Shown piece by piece: positions 1 to 9,394 of a stretch of DNA of 64,000 nt. A program made the position numbers and the translations under genes. This DNA is from Pedobacter lusitanus (GTDB taxonomy: Bacteria > Bacteroidota > Bacteroidia > Sphingobacteriales > Sphingobacteriaceae). The notes beneath the pieces were generated by a model. That model searched no databases and had not been told where the DNA came from. It saw only the letters and a list, made by a program, of their open reading frames with translations. Where the stretch lies: NCBI RefSeq assembly GCF_040026395.1, contig NZ_CP157278.1, positions 2,914,001 to 2,978,000 on the forward strand. The letters run 5' to 3'. How positions within the stretch are numbered: position 1 is the stretch's first letter; the number at the start of each line of letters is the position of its first letter.

Positions 1-369
1 CATTTCAATTTACTTAACGAAACGTCTTTCCAGTTACTGGCTACTTTAACGACAGAAAAAGGCGGGAACTATAAAGGTGAATTTGCAGCAGTTATACCTG
101 CACACAGTGCAAAAAAGATTTTCTCAGCCAATCTCGGAGATATACAACTGTGGCCAAAATTCAATATTGAAATACTGTTCTCTACCGCAGCCAACATTGA
201 ACCTCCCGCACCTTTGACCTATCGTGAAAACATCAAAGGAAAAGATCTTTCTGTAGCCAAGGTGGAAATTGCTTTACTGAAACAAAAAGGCTGGTTAATC
301 AGACTGGATGAGCCTGCACCGCTAATAGATGCACAAAAATTAAAAGAAAGTTTTTTTAAAGCCCGTTAA
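1..369 (+). CDS. C-terminal end of an unrecognised protein (partial)
   Basis: The window opens inside an open frame that runs from base 1 to a TAA at 367-369, giving the last 122 residues of a protein whose start lies outside. The visible part mixes hydrophobic and basic stretches. It has no signal peptide, membrane span or motif that I recognise, and it ends in a lysine-rich helix-like tail (QKLKESFFKAR). The MscS-type gene starts 31 bases downstream on the same strand, so the two may be cotranscribed. I cannot assign a function. The uninterrupted frame with normal codon use for this genome is the only evidence that it is real. Confidence 0.7.
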   Translation, partial: HFNLLNETSFQLLATLTTEKGGNYKGEFAAVIPAHSAKKIFSANLGDIQLWPKFNIEILFSTAANIEPPAPLTYRENIKGKDLSVAKVEIALLKQKGWLIRLDEPAPLIDAQKLKESFFKAR

Positions 370-400
370 GTACAGCCATCCGGAATATTGAAGAATCTGA

Positions 401-1732
401 ATGAGAGAATTTAAATTTACCCATACTTTAAACACGAGCAGCCGCTGGACTTATGATTTGCTGGTTAAATGGGGCGTGCCCGAAGATCTGGCAGCTTTTG
501 TCAATCTTTTCCTGCTCCTTTTTGCCCTGATCGGAATTGTTTATGTTTTTCATTATGTAGTAAGACGGATACTCCGGATTGCATTAATCCGTTTTAGTAA
601 ACGTTCAAAATTTAAATTCTTTCATCATTTACTCAATAACCGGTTCCCGCATTTCCTGGCTCAGTGCGCTCCGCTGATACTGGTTAATGCAGTCATTCCG
701 ACTCTGTTTTCAGATTTCCCGGATATGATCAAACCGATGAATGCCATTACTGATGTTTATATGGTATTTATTGTGATCTGGATGCTGATGGCACTGATTA
801 AAGCCAGCGGCGATGACCTGCGGACTAAATCCACTTTCCGGGAAAAACCGATAGACAGCTATATACAGGTGATCAGGATGATCCTCTATCTGATGGGGGC
901 TGTAGTTATATTTTCGCATTTAACCGGACAATCTCCAATTGCATTTTTTACGGCAATGGGTGCCATTTCGGCTGTATTACTATTGATGTTTAAGGATACT
1001 ATCATGGGTTTTGTGGCCAGTATACAGGTAACGGCCAATGATACGGTAAGAATTGGCGACTGGATCACGATGACAAAATACGGGGCCGACGGAGATGTTA
1101 TTGCCATTAACCTGACTACAGTTAAAGTACAGAACTTCGATAAAACCATCACCACTATTCCTACCTATTCGCTGATTTCAGATTCTTTTCAGAACTGGCG
1201 TGGGATGAGCGAGGCCGGTGGCAGAAGAATCAAAAGAGCCATTCTGATTAAACAGGCAACCATCCGGTTTATCACTCCTGCAGAAGTAGAAGAATTCAAA
1301 AAAATTCAGTCTCTGACCAGTTATATTGAACACCGGCAAAAAGACATTGATAAAAACAATGAACGTTTAGGTATAGACAAATCACTTTTAATCAATGGCA
1401 GAAACCTGACCAATGCCGGGCTTTACAGAAAGTATATTGATAATTATCTGAACAGCCATTCGGGCACGCATAAAAAAATGACGATGATGGTCAGACATCT
1501 TGCCCCTACACCCAATGGTTTACCCATTGAGCTTTATGCCTTTACCAGCACGACAAAATGGGCCGACTACGAATACATCATGGCCGATATTTTTGACCAT
1601 ATGATTGCAGCCGCCCGTTATTTTGACCTGCAGATTTACGAAACTGAGGCTTCAGGAGACACCACCACCATTAGCTTTAATGATCCTTTAACAGTCAGCC
1701 GTCAACCGGTTTCAAATCCGGCTAAACTTTAA
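401..1732 (+). CDS. MscS-family mechanosensitive channel, YbdG-like
   Basis: This 443-residue inner-membrane protein has about five hydrophobic segments in its first 205 residues, followed by the soluble beta domain of the MscS superfamily. The beta-domain signature begins near residue 219 (GDWITMTKYGADGDV) and continues with TTVKVQNFDKTITTIPTY and SDSFQNWRGMSEAGGRRIKR. These stretches match the miniconductance channel YbdG/MscM of E. coli more closely than short MscS itself. The family opens under membrane tension to release solutes during hypo-osmotic shock. The stop codon overlaps the stop of the convergent siderophore ligase gene by four bases, which leaves no room for a terminator between them. 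Confidence 0.93.
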   Translation: MREFKFTHTLNTSSRWTYDLLVKWGVPEDLAAFVNLFLLLFALIGIVYVFHYVVRRILRIALIRFSKRSKFKFFHHLLNNRFPHFLAQCAPLILVNAVIPTLFSDFPDMIKPMNAITDVYMVFIVIWMLMALIKASGDDLRTKSTFREKPIDSYIQVIRMILYLMGAVVIFSHLTGQSPIAFFTAMGAISAVLLLMFKDTIMGFVASIQVTANDTVRIGDWITMTKYGADGDVIAINLTTVKVQNFDKTITTIPTYSLISDSFQNWRGMSEAGGRRIKRAILIKQATIRFITPAEVEEFKKIQSLTSYIEHRQKDIDKNNERLGIDKSLLINGRNLTNAGLYRKYIDNYLNSHSGTHKKMTMMVRHLAPTPNGLPIELYAFTSTTKWADYEYIMADIFDHMIAAARYFDLQIYETEASGDTTTISFNDPLTVSRQPVSNPAKL

Positions 1733-3102
1733 TCCATCAGCTGGATCGCAGTACTGTAATCTATCTTACCATTTGGTGTCAGCGGAACCGACTCCACGAA
1801 TTTAACTTTAACCATACTCGGATGCACGTTTAGTTTCTCTTTCAATATCGATTTCACCTGATCTGCTACCAGTTCTTCATTTAAATGAAGTACCAGTATA
1901 GATTTATCTTCGATACCCATGCAGACAAAAGTTTCCCCGCCCAGTGCATTTTTAAGAATCAGCTCTACTTCGTCCAGATTCATCCGGGTTCCGAATAATT
2001 TAACAATCCTTTTGATCCTTCCGGTGATATAGTAATAACCATCTTCATCTTTTCTGCCTACATCGCCTGTCTGTAAACGTTCACTATGATGAAAGGTGTT
2101 CAGATCTTCGGGCTTTTTGGCATAACCACCAAAAATATTAGGTCCAAGATAGATCAGTTCACTGCTGTCCGGGTCAATCTCAAAACTTCCGTTTTTAATC
2201 GGAATACCGATTGAAGTATTTTTAGTAAACAGATCAGCGGGCGGCAGATAAGCCATTCTTCCGGCAGCTTCGGTCTGTCCGTACATGACAAAAAACTGTG
2301 TTTCCTGTCTGGTACTGTGTTCGGCCAGCACCTGCACCAGTGTACGGTTAAGAATTCCGCCAGTCTGTGTCATATATCTTAATGAAGGATATACTTTTTT
2401 GAAAAAGCCGATGCGGTTAAGCATCTCATAAACATAGGGCACACCACCGATAGAGGTACAGGCATATTTATCAAAATCTTCCCAGAAGGTTTTCTGTAAA
2501 ATATCCCTGTTGGTACAGATCATTCTTCCGCCGGCAATACAATTACTGGTAAAAATAGATAAGCCGTAGACAAAAATGATGGGCACATTCAATGGTGTTA
2601 CATCAGTTTCCAGGATAGGAAGGAATTCAAGAATGGAATGGGCATTCTGTACTAAGTTCTGATCTGATAACTTGACAAATTTTGGAGAGCCTGTCGTTCC
2701 TGAAGTACTCAGCAATAATTTGATCTCTTCATGTACCGGATAATCCGGCTCAGACTCATTTTTGAACAATTGAATCCTTGAAGAGGCAGTATAAGCACTG
2801 AATCCATCAATTTCGGTACGGGAAGGATCATAGATATAATAAGGCTGATAAGCCTGTTCCAGTTCCAGCTTAAACTGTATATCCAGTTGCGGGCTTAATA
2901 AGGTTACTGTAAAACGGCTTTGCAGAAAGTTTAAAAACACTTCTACCGAACCGATCATATTATCTGTATATAAAAACACCACTGCTTTTTTATCATCTAT
3001 GCTGATAGACTGATGAAATTCACTGACACTATAGGATAGATCTGTCAGCGCATCTGTAAAAACCAGATTTTTATTGCTTTGTATTAAATCGTAAAGTTTC
3101 AT
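1729..3102 (-). CDS. AMP-forming acyl/aryl ligase of the siderophore operon
   Basis: This 457-residue enzyme belongs to the ANL adenylation superfamily. It shows the phosphate-binding loop STSGTTGSPK near residues 131-140, the hinge region TGDVGRKDEDGYYYITGR and the C-terminal catalytic lysine in PNGKIDY near residue 447. Such enzymes activate a carboxylic acid as its adenylate and pass it to CoA or to a carrier-protein phosphopantetheine. The neighbouring acyl carrier protein gene suggests that the carrier is the acceptor, as in the AsbC/AsbD pair of petrobactin synthesis. It is somewhat shorter than typical acyl-CoA synthetases. It is the last gene of the operon and is separated from the carrier gene by 149 bases that contain a strong hairpin. 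The substrate cannot be read from the sequence. Confidence 0.85.
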   Translation of the reverse strand: MKLYDLIQSNKNLVFTDALTDLSYSVSEFHQSISIDDKKAVVFLYTDNMIGSVEVFLNFLQSRFTVTLLSPQLDIQFKLELEQAYQPYYIYDPSRTEIDGFSAYTASSRIQLFKNESEPDYPVHEEIKLLLSTSGTTGSPKFVKLSDQNLVQNAHSILEFLPILETDVTPLNVPIIFVYGLSIFTSNCIAGGRMICTNRDILQKTFWEDFDKYACTSIGGVPYVYEMLNRIGFFKKVYPSLRYMTQTGGILNRTLVQVLAEHSTRQETQFFVMYGQTEAAGRMAYLPPADLFTKNTSIGIPIKNGSFEIDPDSSELIYLGPNIFGGYAKKPEDLNTFHHSERLQTGDVGRKDEDGYYYITGRIKRIVKLFGTRMNLDEVELILKNALGGETFVCMGIEDKSILVLHLNEELVADQVKSILKEKLNVHPSMVKVKFVESVPLTPNGKIDYSTAIQLMD

Positions 3103-3180
3103 GCTGTTGTATTTTGTTTTTCATAGGAATGATCCCTCTTAAAAGCAAGTGAATCTTTTCAGGCAGCCGGCCAGGTATTG

Positions 3181-3222
3181 AGTATCCGGAAATCATCTTC
3201 TTTTCAATGATTTCCGGATACT
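3181..3222 (-). repeat. Intercistronic hairpin between carrier protein and ligase genes
   Basis: Two perfect 15-base arms (3181-3195 and 3208-3222) enclose a 12-base loop. On the transcribed minus strand the hairpin follows the carrier-protein stop by 29 bases and is not followed by a T run. It is therefore unlikely to be a strong intrinsic terminator. It may protect the 3' end of the upstream message or partly reduce ligase expression; both are inferences. Confidence 0.75.
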
Positions 3223-3251
3223 ATAGAGGTAATCTGCAGAGACATGTTTAA

Positions 3252-3491
3252 TTAAGCCTCTACTCCGTATTTTTTTAATCCCGTTATGACATTGGTAACA
3301 TCATTCATTTCCAGTAAATCTTCGGTTTCAATAGTAATTGAATATTTAGATTCCAGTTCTGCAATAAGAATCATATGTGACATGGAATCCCATTCCGGTA
3401 CACTCTGATAAGCCAGGTCGTTAGTGATCTGATCAGCAGGAAGTGCTAAGGCAGTAGCAAAAACTTCTTGTAATTTTGGTGACATGCTCAT
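3252..3491 (-). CDS. Acyl carrier protein of the siderophore operon
   Basis: This 79-residue acidic protein has the length and helical pattern of a stand-alone acyl carrier protein. Ser36 in the motif WDSMSH is the expected attachment site for 4'-phosphopantetheine. The rest of the fold is typical, with an EL-SKYSITIE second helix region and a final ITGLKKYG helix. It lies between the MATE exporter (49-base gap) and the AMP-forming ligase, so it most likely carries the acyl or aryl group that the ligase activates. Carrier proteins are unusual in NIS siderophore pathways; petrobactin (AsbD) is the known parallel. It is not expected to be the fatty-acid AcpP, which is normally found with fab genes. 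Confidence 0.88.
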   Translation of the reverse strand: MSMSPKLQEVFATALALPADQITNDLAYQSVPEWDSMSHMILIAELESKYSITIETEDLLEMNDVTNVITGLKKYGVEA

Positions 3492-3540
3492 GTTGTTTCG
3501 TTTTTAATTTTTAATAATTAAGACCAGACGGTCATATTGT

Positions 3541-4947
3541 TCAGACTTTGGTTTTCTTCCAGTCACCTTTTCTGAAGATGATAATACAGGCTATAGCCAG
3601 TACCAGTTCGGAAGTGAGAATAGCGATAAAGACTCCTTTAGTTCCCCAGTTCATATTAATCCCCAGAAACCAGGCTAACGGAAGCTGGGTAATATAAAAC
3701 ATCAGTACATAGAGCATAGTCAGCTGTCTTACATTTCCGGCAGCATTCAGCGCCCTGGAAATCACCATGGTATAACCCAGCAGAACATAAGCAATGGACA
3801 AATACTGTATATACATGACTCCGTTTTGAAGTATGCCGGGTACGCTGGTAAATATGCCAATGACATCTTTGGCAAAAAACAACCAGAATACAGCAACCAG
3901 ACTTAAAAAGCACATATTAAACCAGCCTGCACGCCATACGGTCTGTTCGGCACGTTCGGGCTGATTGGCGCCCATATTCTGTCCGGTCAGTACGCCTGCA
4001 GCGTTTCCGATTCCCCAGGCCGGCATTGTAGCTACTGAAGCTACACGCTGAGCGATAATGTATCCGGCAAATGCGTCAGCACCAAAATGGGTAATGATCT
4101 TGGTCATGATCAGCCAGCTGGAAGAAGGAATCAGGTATTGAAAAGTACCTGCAAAACCCAGACGCAAAATGCTCTTCACGATTCCGGGAACAAATGCAAG
4201 CTGTGCCTTCCTGATCACAATAATTGTCCTGCCTCTGATCAGATACCAGAATTGATAGATTACACCTATAACCCTGGCAATCACAGTGGCCAGAGCAACT
4301 CCGGTAAGACCAAAGCCAGGGATAAAACCCCAGCCAAAAATCAGTATAGGGCAGAGTATAATATTGAGGAGATTGGAGACCCATAAGTTCCGCATCGCCA
4401 TAGCTGCATCTCCGGCACCCCGGAATATTCCGTTTAACAGCATTCTGAGGATCAGTAAAAACACACTGCCCAGTATGAGCTGAGAAAACAAATGTCCGTA
4501 TACAATCAGTGAATCTGAAGCACCTACTGCACGTAATACCTGATTAGAGAAGATACACAAACCTGCAGCAATGATTCCACCGATGCTTACACCGACATAA
4601 ATGGCCTGCATAGCAGTAGAACCGGCCTCTTTAAAGTTAGACTCTCCAACGCGCCTGGCTATAATGGTAGAGGCAGCAATACTAAGGCCCATAGCTACCG
4701 AATAGGCAACTGCATTTATAGACTGGGTAATTCCTACAATAAGAATGGCATTCGCACCAAGCTTACTGACAAAAAATATATTCACGAACACAAAAAGAGA
4801 TTCCATGGTCAGCTCCAGAACCATGGGGACCGACAGCAGGACTATTGCCCTGTTAATGCCGCCGGTAGTAAATTTCTTCTCTGTGCCCTGTACTGCCTGC
4901 CGCAGCAACAGCAGTACTGATCTTGTTTGCAGGATGATCGTTTTCAT
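3541..4947 (-). CDS. MATE-family exporter, probable siderophore efflux
   Basis: This 468-residue protein has about twelve hydrophobic segments arranged as two related MatE halves, beginning near residues 35 and 255. MATE proteins are proton- or sodium-coupled exporters of small molecules in the inner membrane. The start codon overlaps the stop of the upstream NIS synthetase gene as TAATG on the minus strand, so translation is probably coupled. This placement makes export of the finished siderophore the most likely role, although MATE carriers of this class are often annotated only as drug exporters. No siderophore-type MFS exporter or outer-membrane receptor is present in the operon. Confidence 0.9.
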   Translation of the reverse strand: MKTIILQTRSVLLLLRQAVQGTEKKFTTGGINRAIVLLSVPMVLELTMESLFVFVNIFFVSKLGANAILIVGITQSINAVAYSVAMGLSIAASTIIARRVGESNFKEAGSTAMQAIYVGVSIGGIIAAGLCIFSNQVLRAVGASDSLIVYGHLFSQLILGSVFLLILRMLLNGIFRGAGDAAMAMRNLWVSNLLNIILCPILIFGWGFIPGFGLTGVALATVIARVIGVIYQFWYLIRGRTIIVIRKAQLAFVPGIVKSILRLGFAGTFQYLIPSSSWLIMTKIITHFGADAFAGYIIAQRVASVATMPAWGIGNAAGVLTGQNMGANQPERAEQTVWRAGWFNMCFLSLVAVFWLFFAKDVIGIFTSVPGILQNGVMYIQYLSIAYVLLGYTMVISRALNAAGNVRQLTMLYVLMFYITQLPLAWFLGINMNWGTKGVFIAILTSELVLAIACIIIFRKGDWKKTKV

Positions 4948-6800
4948 TAACTTTCTTTTAAGGATACGGTCTCCTCAGTTCTGAACTGGGTGAGCGGATT
5001 TCCTAATTCGCCGCTTTTAAATGATCTTGCAAATCCTGTAGTTTCTTTATATCCGTTAAATAAGCGCTGACTATTGATATTCAAACGTTTAAAGTGCGGA
5101 ACAAAAAGGTTATATCTTTCAAATTTGGCGTTCAGCTCCGGATGTTCATCCTGATAAGTCTGTATGACATTGTACACACTTCTCCAGAAAGATTTTTCAT
5201 CATAACCTGTAGTCGTTTCAAAGATGTCTCCCAGATACCTGAAATAGGCTTCAAAAACACCAATAAGTATAACCAGTGGTACGCTCTCCGGGTTAGAAGA
5301 GAGGATCATATTCTCTGAAAAATCTTTGGGTAATTTTGCCTGTGCTTCTTCATTAAGCAGGATGTCACCAGCAAAATCTTTTAGGACGATACGAACAGGA
5401 ACATAGTTTTCCATTACAAGTATCACATTTTCTCCATGCGGATTCACACAAACAGCATGCTGATAATAGATATGCAATATTGGTCTGAGATAAGCATTCA
5501 GATAACTCATAAGCCATTCTCCGGCTTTAAGCCCCGATTTTTCTATCAGCTCGGCTACCAGGCTTTTCCCGCTGTCATCTACATAAAGCAGTGCTGCCAT
5601 AGTCATTAAACGCTCCCCGGGTTTCAGGAATTTTCCCGGACTTTCACGCCACAGGGCACCCAGGTATTCATTGTACTGAAATGGCGGATCTTTGATCTCC
5701 GTGTAATCAGGATGTAAATAGCCGATAGTGGCAACTTCACCCAGCAGGATCAAACCAAGATCCTGAAGATACTGATCACCCAGCAGGATATGCTTAAGCC
5801 ATGCCGTTAAACGCGGTGCTATGGCCAGTTGTTTTGGTGGTAACCCTCTTACCGTACCAGTATTCAGAATAGAAATTGCCGTCTTGACATAATGTTTATC
5901 AGGATGACTCAGATTAAAAAAAGTACGGATACTTTGCTGAGGAGAATAAATATCATCACCAGAGGCTAAAGGAATCAGCAGCTGATTGGCAATATCTGAG
6001 GCAAACAGGATCAGCAGTTTATTATTCCATTGCCATTCGTGTACGGGCAGAAACAAATAATCTGCAGGGTCTGCATTTTTTGCAGACAGAACATTTTTAA
6101 ATGCCGCAACTGTTTCTTTTCCCAGTTCTGCTTCAAAAAAATCCTTTTCATTAATCTCCTCTACAGCTTTAAAAGCAGCACGGCTTTTATGCACAGCAAT
6201 CCACAACAGTTTTATGTTCTTATTGGCTTCCGGAGCATAATTCAGATAATCTGTATGATTAAAGTCCAGTCTGCCCTTATTAACTATAATCCAGGGGTGA
6301 CCTTCCATCTGGTGTTCGATAGTCTGATAATCTGCATCAGCCAGTGTACCTACTGCAATACGGCCTTTGGATAACATGAAAGCATCAGCATATAAAGTAT
6401 GCAGGATTTCTTCTATATAATGTGCCAGGGTAAAAGAATTCAGCCCAAAAGTTTCCTGCACTTCCACAAAGAAAGCTGAAACATCTGTTGCAGGTCTTTC
6501 TTTTCCATTTTCATGTTTTTTAATGGAAGGCTTCAGCACATGCCAGTAATCCAGCATCCGCGGATAACCTGAAAAAGTATAATAGATATTTTCATGATCA
6601 GTATTCAATCTGAAATGGATTAAACCATCTTCGTCTTTACCGGTGATCAGCGGGAGAGCAACATGCTCATGCATAAGCTCTGTAAGTGTCTTAGCAAACA
6701 GATTCAGGTTTACCTTTTCCCATATAGTAATATTCAGGGGCTCTATGCTTCCTGTGAAATTTGTCGTTGTCATTTTAAGGTGTTTTTGTTGTGCTGCCAC
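4947..6800 (-). CDS. IucA/IucC-family NIS siderophore synthetase
   Basis: This 617-residue protein is a complete NRPS-independent siderophore synthetase. These enzymes adenylate a carboxylate such as citrate or succinate and condense it with an amine or hydroxylamine. Family stretches visible are EGHPWIIVNKGRLDF near residues 180-195, LFLPVHEWQWNNKLL near 248 and the C-terminal ferric-reductase-like FhuF half with HGENVILVMENYVPVRIVLKDF. Its NKGR variant of the GHP motif differs from the KSR form in the neighbouring fusion protein, so the two synthetases probably catalyse different condensation steps. The gene follows the fusion gene by 64 bases and is coupled to the exporter. Its exact substrate cannot be read from the sequence. 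Confidence 0.93.
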   Translation of the reverse strand: MAAQQKHLKMTTTNFTGSIEPLNITIWEKVNLNLFAKTLTELMHEHVALPLITGKDEDGLIHFRLNTDHENIYYTFSGYPRMLDYWHVLKPSIKKHENGKERPATDVSAFFVEVQETFGLNSFTLAHYIEEILHTLYADAFMLSKGRIAVGTLADADYQTIEHQMEGHPWIIVNKGRLDFNHTDYLNYAPEANKNIKLLWIAVHKSRAAFKAVEEINEKDFFEAELGKETVAAFKNVLSAKNADPADYLFLPVHEWQWNNKLLILFASDIANQLLIPLASGDDIYSPQQSIRTFFNLSHPDKHYVKTAISILNTGTVRGLPPKQLAIAPRLTAWLKHILLGDQYLQDLGLILLGEVATIGYLHPDYTEIKDPPFQYNEYLGALWRESPGKFLKPGERLMTMAALLYVDDSGKSLVAELIEKSGLKAGEWLMSYLNAYLRPILHIYYQHAVCVNPHGENVILVMENYVPVRIVLKDFAGDILLNEEAQAKLPKDFSENMILSSNPESVPLVILIGVFEAYFRYLGDIFETTTGYDEKSFWRSVYNVIQTYQDEHPELNAKFERYNLFVPHFKRLNINSQRLFNGYKETTGFARSFKSGELGNPLTQFRTEETVSLKES

Positions 6801-6864
6801 AAATTAAATTCTTCATTCAGGCAGCCCGTCCTTTAGCTCAGGGACAGGCGCTCCTGGTATTTGC

Positions 6865-9327
6865 CTATACTTTTTTAGTACTCAGCTCTGATACCAGTTC
6901 ATTCCGGAAATCTTTGGCAGCAGGGAATTTTGCCCAGTACCATTCGCGGTAACAGAAATTCAGATTTGCTTTTTTATCAGGCAGCTCGATCACCTTTTCA
7001 ATTTTGAAACCAACATGGGCTTTGTTCATAATAGATGCCATAGAATCTACAGATCCCTCACCTACCATTTTTCCAACCTTTGGTTCAGCAAAGACAAAAT
7101 CAAGTATAGATTGCGTAGACGGTGAAGCATATTTCAATTTGGGATCAACCGGTGCAATAAACTGATGGGTACCATAATCATTGGGTAAAGCATCATAGTA
7201 ATTACCAACCAGATCCCTGCATGCCCAGTATACTTCAAAATTAAAGCTTGGCACTCCATTGGCTTCTCCGATATAGCTATTTACCACATCTCCTGCCAGC
7301 AGTGTCCGGTAAAAAGTTTCCAGTTCACGGATAGGCCAGTTCATCTTCCATATTTTCAAAGCGTGTTCTCTGTGAAACCACTCATGCAGCATTTCCAGGT
7401 CACGGTCCAGGTCTACGGGACGAATCGTAATTTCAACATCTTCTTTAGCAAAATAGCGGCTGAAAACGATTTCTTTCCCTTCTGGCTTAATCAGTTCTCT
7501 GGAGAAAACCTTTTTGTTTAATGGATTAGGAAAATCTATATAGATAGCCGGATGTGTTCTTGGCGCACTGGCTTCGTCCATATTGTTCAGGTTAGTCAGC
7601 AGATTCCCTTTAACCGTTAGCCTGGTACTGTTCAGCAAGTGTGCAACAAGCCCTGTCGTATCAGCTTCTTCTTCTGCCCAGTAGGCATCATAAAGCAAAC
7701 TGATCAGTGTCTGCTCGTCGGCCAGTCCGCTTCTGCCGATTGCATTAACCACACCTAAAAGATGGTTAACGAGCAGGTAATAGCTATGGAAATTAATCAG
7801 TCTGGGTTCTCCGATGAAGGACCTGCTGTCTATACCAAAATCAGGAATGATGGTATAAAGTTCTTCTACTATTCCCTGACGGAAAAAGTATCCCTGATTA
7901 TCTCTGAAATGAAGTTTTAAAGGAAAGAGATCCTGATCAAATTCAACCAGCATATTCTGCTGATGATATTCTCCGCCCAGCCCGTATTTATTAAAAATGC
8001 CTACCAGTGGTTTGATCGTGATTTTCAGATACTGACTAAACCAGGCCAGAGCAACTTCTTCTACCGGTCGATTTTTACGTCTGGCCGCCTCTTCAATCAG
8101 ATTCAGCATTCTTGGTGCCTGTCCTAATACCCCATCCTGGCATAAAGAAGCCACCATACCTACATTCTTCTTTGCAGCCTCTGCTCTGAAAGGATTCTGA
8201 CGCAGACTTGTACTAAAACCATCAATAACCTGCCCTTTATAGGTTACCATAATAAAAGCCGGGTCAGTTATGAAATTGATTTCGGGAAAATCTTTTCTTA
8301 TGCCATCACCCCACGCTGTTTTTAACAATACACTTGCATCATAACCGCGGTGTAATTCGTGCGGATAATTTACACGGAAAGAATTTGTAATCTTTACATG
8401 AAGGGAGAATTTATACATCCACTCACTTTCTGCATTGTAAACCGTACGAACGGATGAGGTAGCTGTAAACAAAGGACCCGATTGCCCCAGACTGTGCAAA
8501 ATTCCTGCTGACTGCATCTCTTTAACCTCTGCAAGATTTAACAGATAATTTGCTTCCCAGGGGTGTACCGGTATAACTGTCCAGTCAGGATATTGCTGCA
8601 CAATACTTTTTACAGCATCATTCCCATGGGTTAATATATCCCTTCTTAACTGAACAGTGGTCAGTTCTTTTTCAGAACTTTTCTCTGTTACATTATCCGG
8701 ATGAATCAGGAAATAATGTAACTGAAACTGTCCTCCCGTTTCCGGAGAATATAAGGCAAGCTCTCTTTCGGTGAAACCTTCCCTGCTTTTTGGCAGCGGG
8801 TGTACGCTATGCCCGAGAACCAGGCACTGTTCAGCTTCAATAAATGATTGTTCAGGCTGATTGGCTGTCCTTTTGTTCTCCTGGAAATCAAACAGGTATC
8901 CTCTTAAATTACTTATACTGTTTTCCAGACGTCCCAGCGTAATTTCAGGATCAATATCGGGATAACCGCCTTTTGCATATTCAGCTATTAACTCAATAAA
9001 CCGTTTCGGGCTAATCGTAGTGATCACATCGCTTTCACAGTTACGCTCCACAACAGGAAAAAAGAAAGAGTGTACCCCACTGTCAGAATAATAGGCCAGC
9101 GGAATAAATACTTCTATTCCAATACTGGTAAAATCAAATCTTAAGAAGGAGGTATAACCCGAAGACTGCATATAATCAGCCAGAGCTATATCATATTTCG
9201 GAATACCTTCATAACGACTCCAGTTGCTGAACTCCCGGCAGCAGCAATTGATCAGGGATTTAAAGTTAACCTGCTCTGCCTGCTGACGCAGTTCAGTTAA
9301 GTCGAAAGTAGTGCTTGTAGTTTTCAT
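6865..9327 (-). CDS. NIS siderophore synthetase fused to a GNAT acyltransferase
   Basis: This 820-residue protein joins two enzymes. Residues 1 to about 600 are an IucA/IucC synthetase with LGHSVHPLPKSREGF near 175, VIPVHPWEANYLL near 245 and GGEYHQQNMLVEF near 455. Residues from about 625 to the end are a GNAT domain of the RhbD/AlcB/IucB type, starting at VEITIRPVDLDRD and including NFEVYWACRDLVGNYYD and MASIMNKAHVGFK. In known pathways that acyltransferase is a separate protein that acylates an N-hydroxylated diamine from acyl-CoA. Here it is covalently tied to the condensing enzyme, and the operon offers a carrier protein that could be the acyl donor. This is the first gene of the operon. 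Confidence 0.93.
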   Translation of the reverse strand: MKTTSTTFDLTELRQQAEQVNFKSLINCCCREFSNWSRYEGIPKYDIALADYMQSSGYTSFLRFDFTSIGIEVFIPLAYYSDSGVHSFFFPVVERNCESDVITTISPKRFIELIAEYAKGGYPDIDPEITLGRLENSISNLRGYLFDFQENKRTANQPEQSFIEAEQCLVLGHSVHPLPKSREGFTERELALYSPETGGQFQLHYFLIHPDNVTEKSSEKELTTVQLRRDILTHGNDAVKSIVQQYPDWTVIPVHPWEANYLLNLAEVKEMQSAGILHSLGQSGPLFTATSSVRTVYNAESEWMYKFSLHVKITNSFRVNYPHELHRGYDASVLLKTAWGDGIRKDFPEINFITDPAFIMVTYKGQVIDGFSTSLRQNPFRAEAAKKNVGMVASLCQDGVLGQAPRMLNLIEEAARRKNRPVEEVALAWFSQYLKITIKPLVGIFNKYGLGGEYHQQNMLVEFDQDLFPLKLHFRDNQGYFFRQGIVEELYTIIPDFGIDSRSFIGEPRLINFHSYYLLVNHLLGVVNAIGRSGLADEQTLISLLYDAYWAEEEADTTGLVAHLLNSTRLTVKGNLLTNLNNMDEASAPRTHPAIYIDFPNPLNKKVFSRELIKPEGKEIVFSRYFAKEDVEITIRPVDLDRDLEMLHEWFHREHALKIWKMNWPIRELETFYRTLLAGDVVNSYIGEANGVPSFNFEVYWACRDLVGNYYDALPNDYGTHQFIAPVDPKLKYASPSTQSILDFVFAEPKVGKMVGEGSVDSMASIMNKAHVGFKIEKVIELPDKKANLNFCYREWYWAKFPAAKDFRNELVSELSTKKV

Positions 9328-9394
9328 AAAATAGCAGATGTAGGGTGTAACAAGTCAGTTTATTCTTATTTAGAACAATTAAAATTAACTGCGG

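Noticed and set aside
4087..4386. Plus-strand open frame inside the MATE gene
   Set aside because: It is antisense to a clear membrane-protein gene and its product has no family features.
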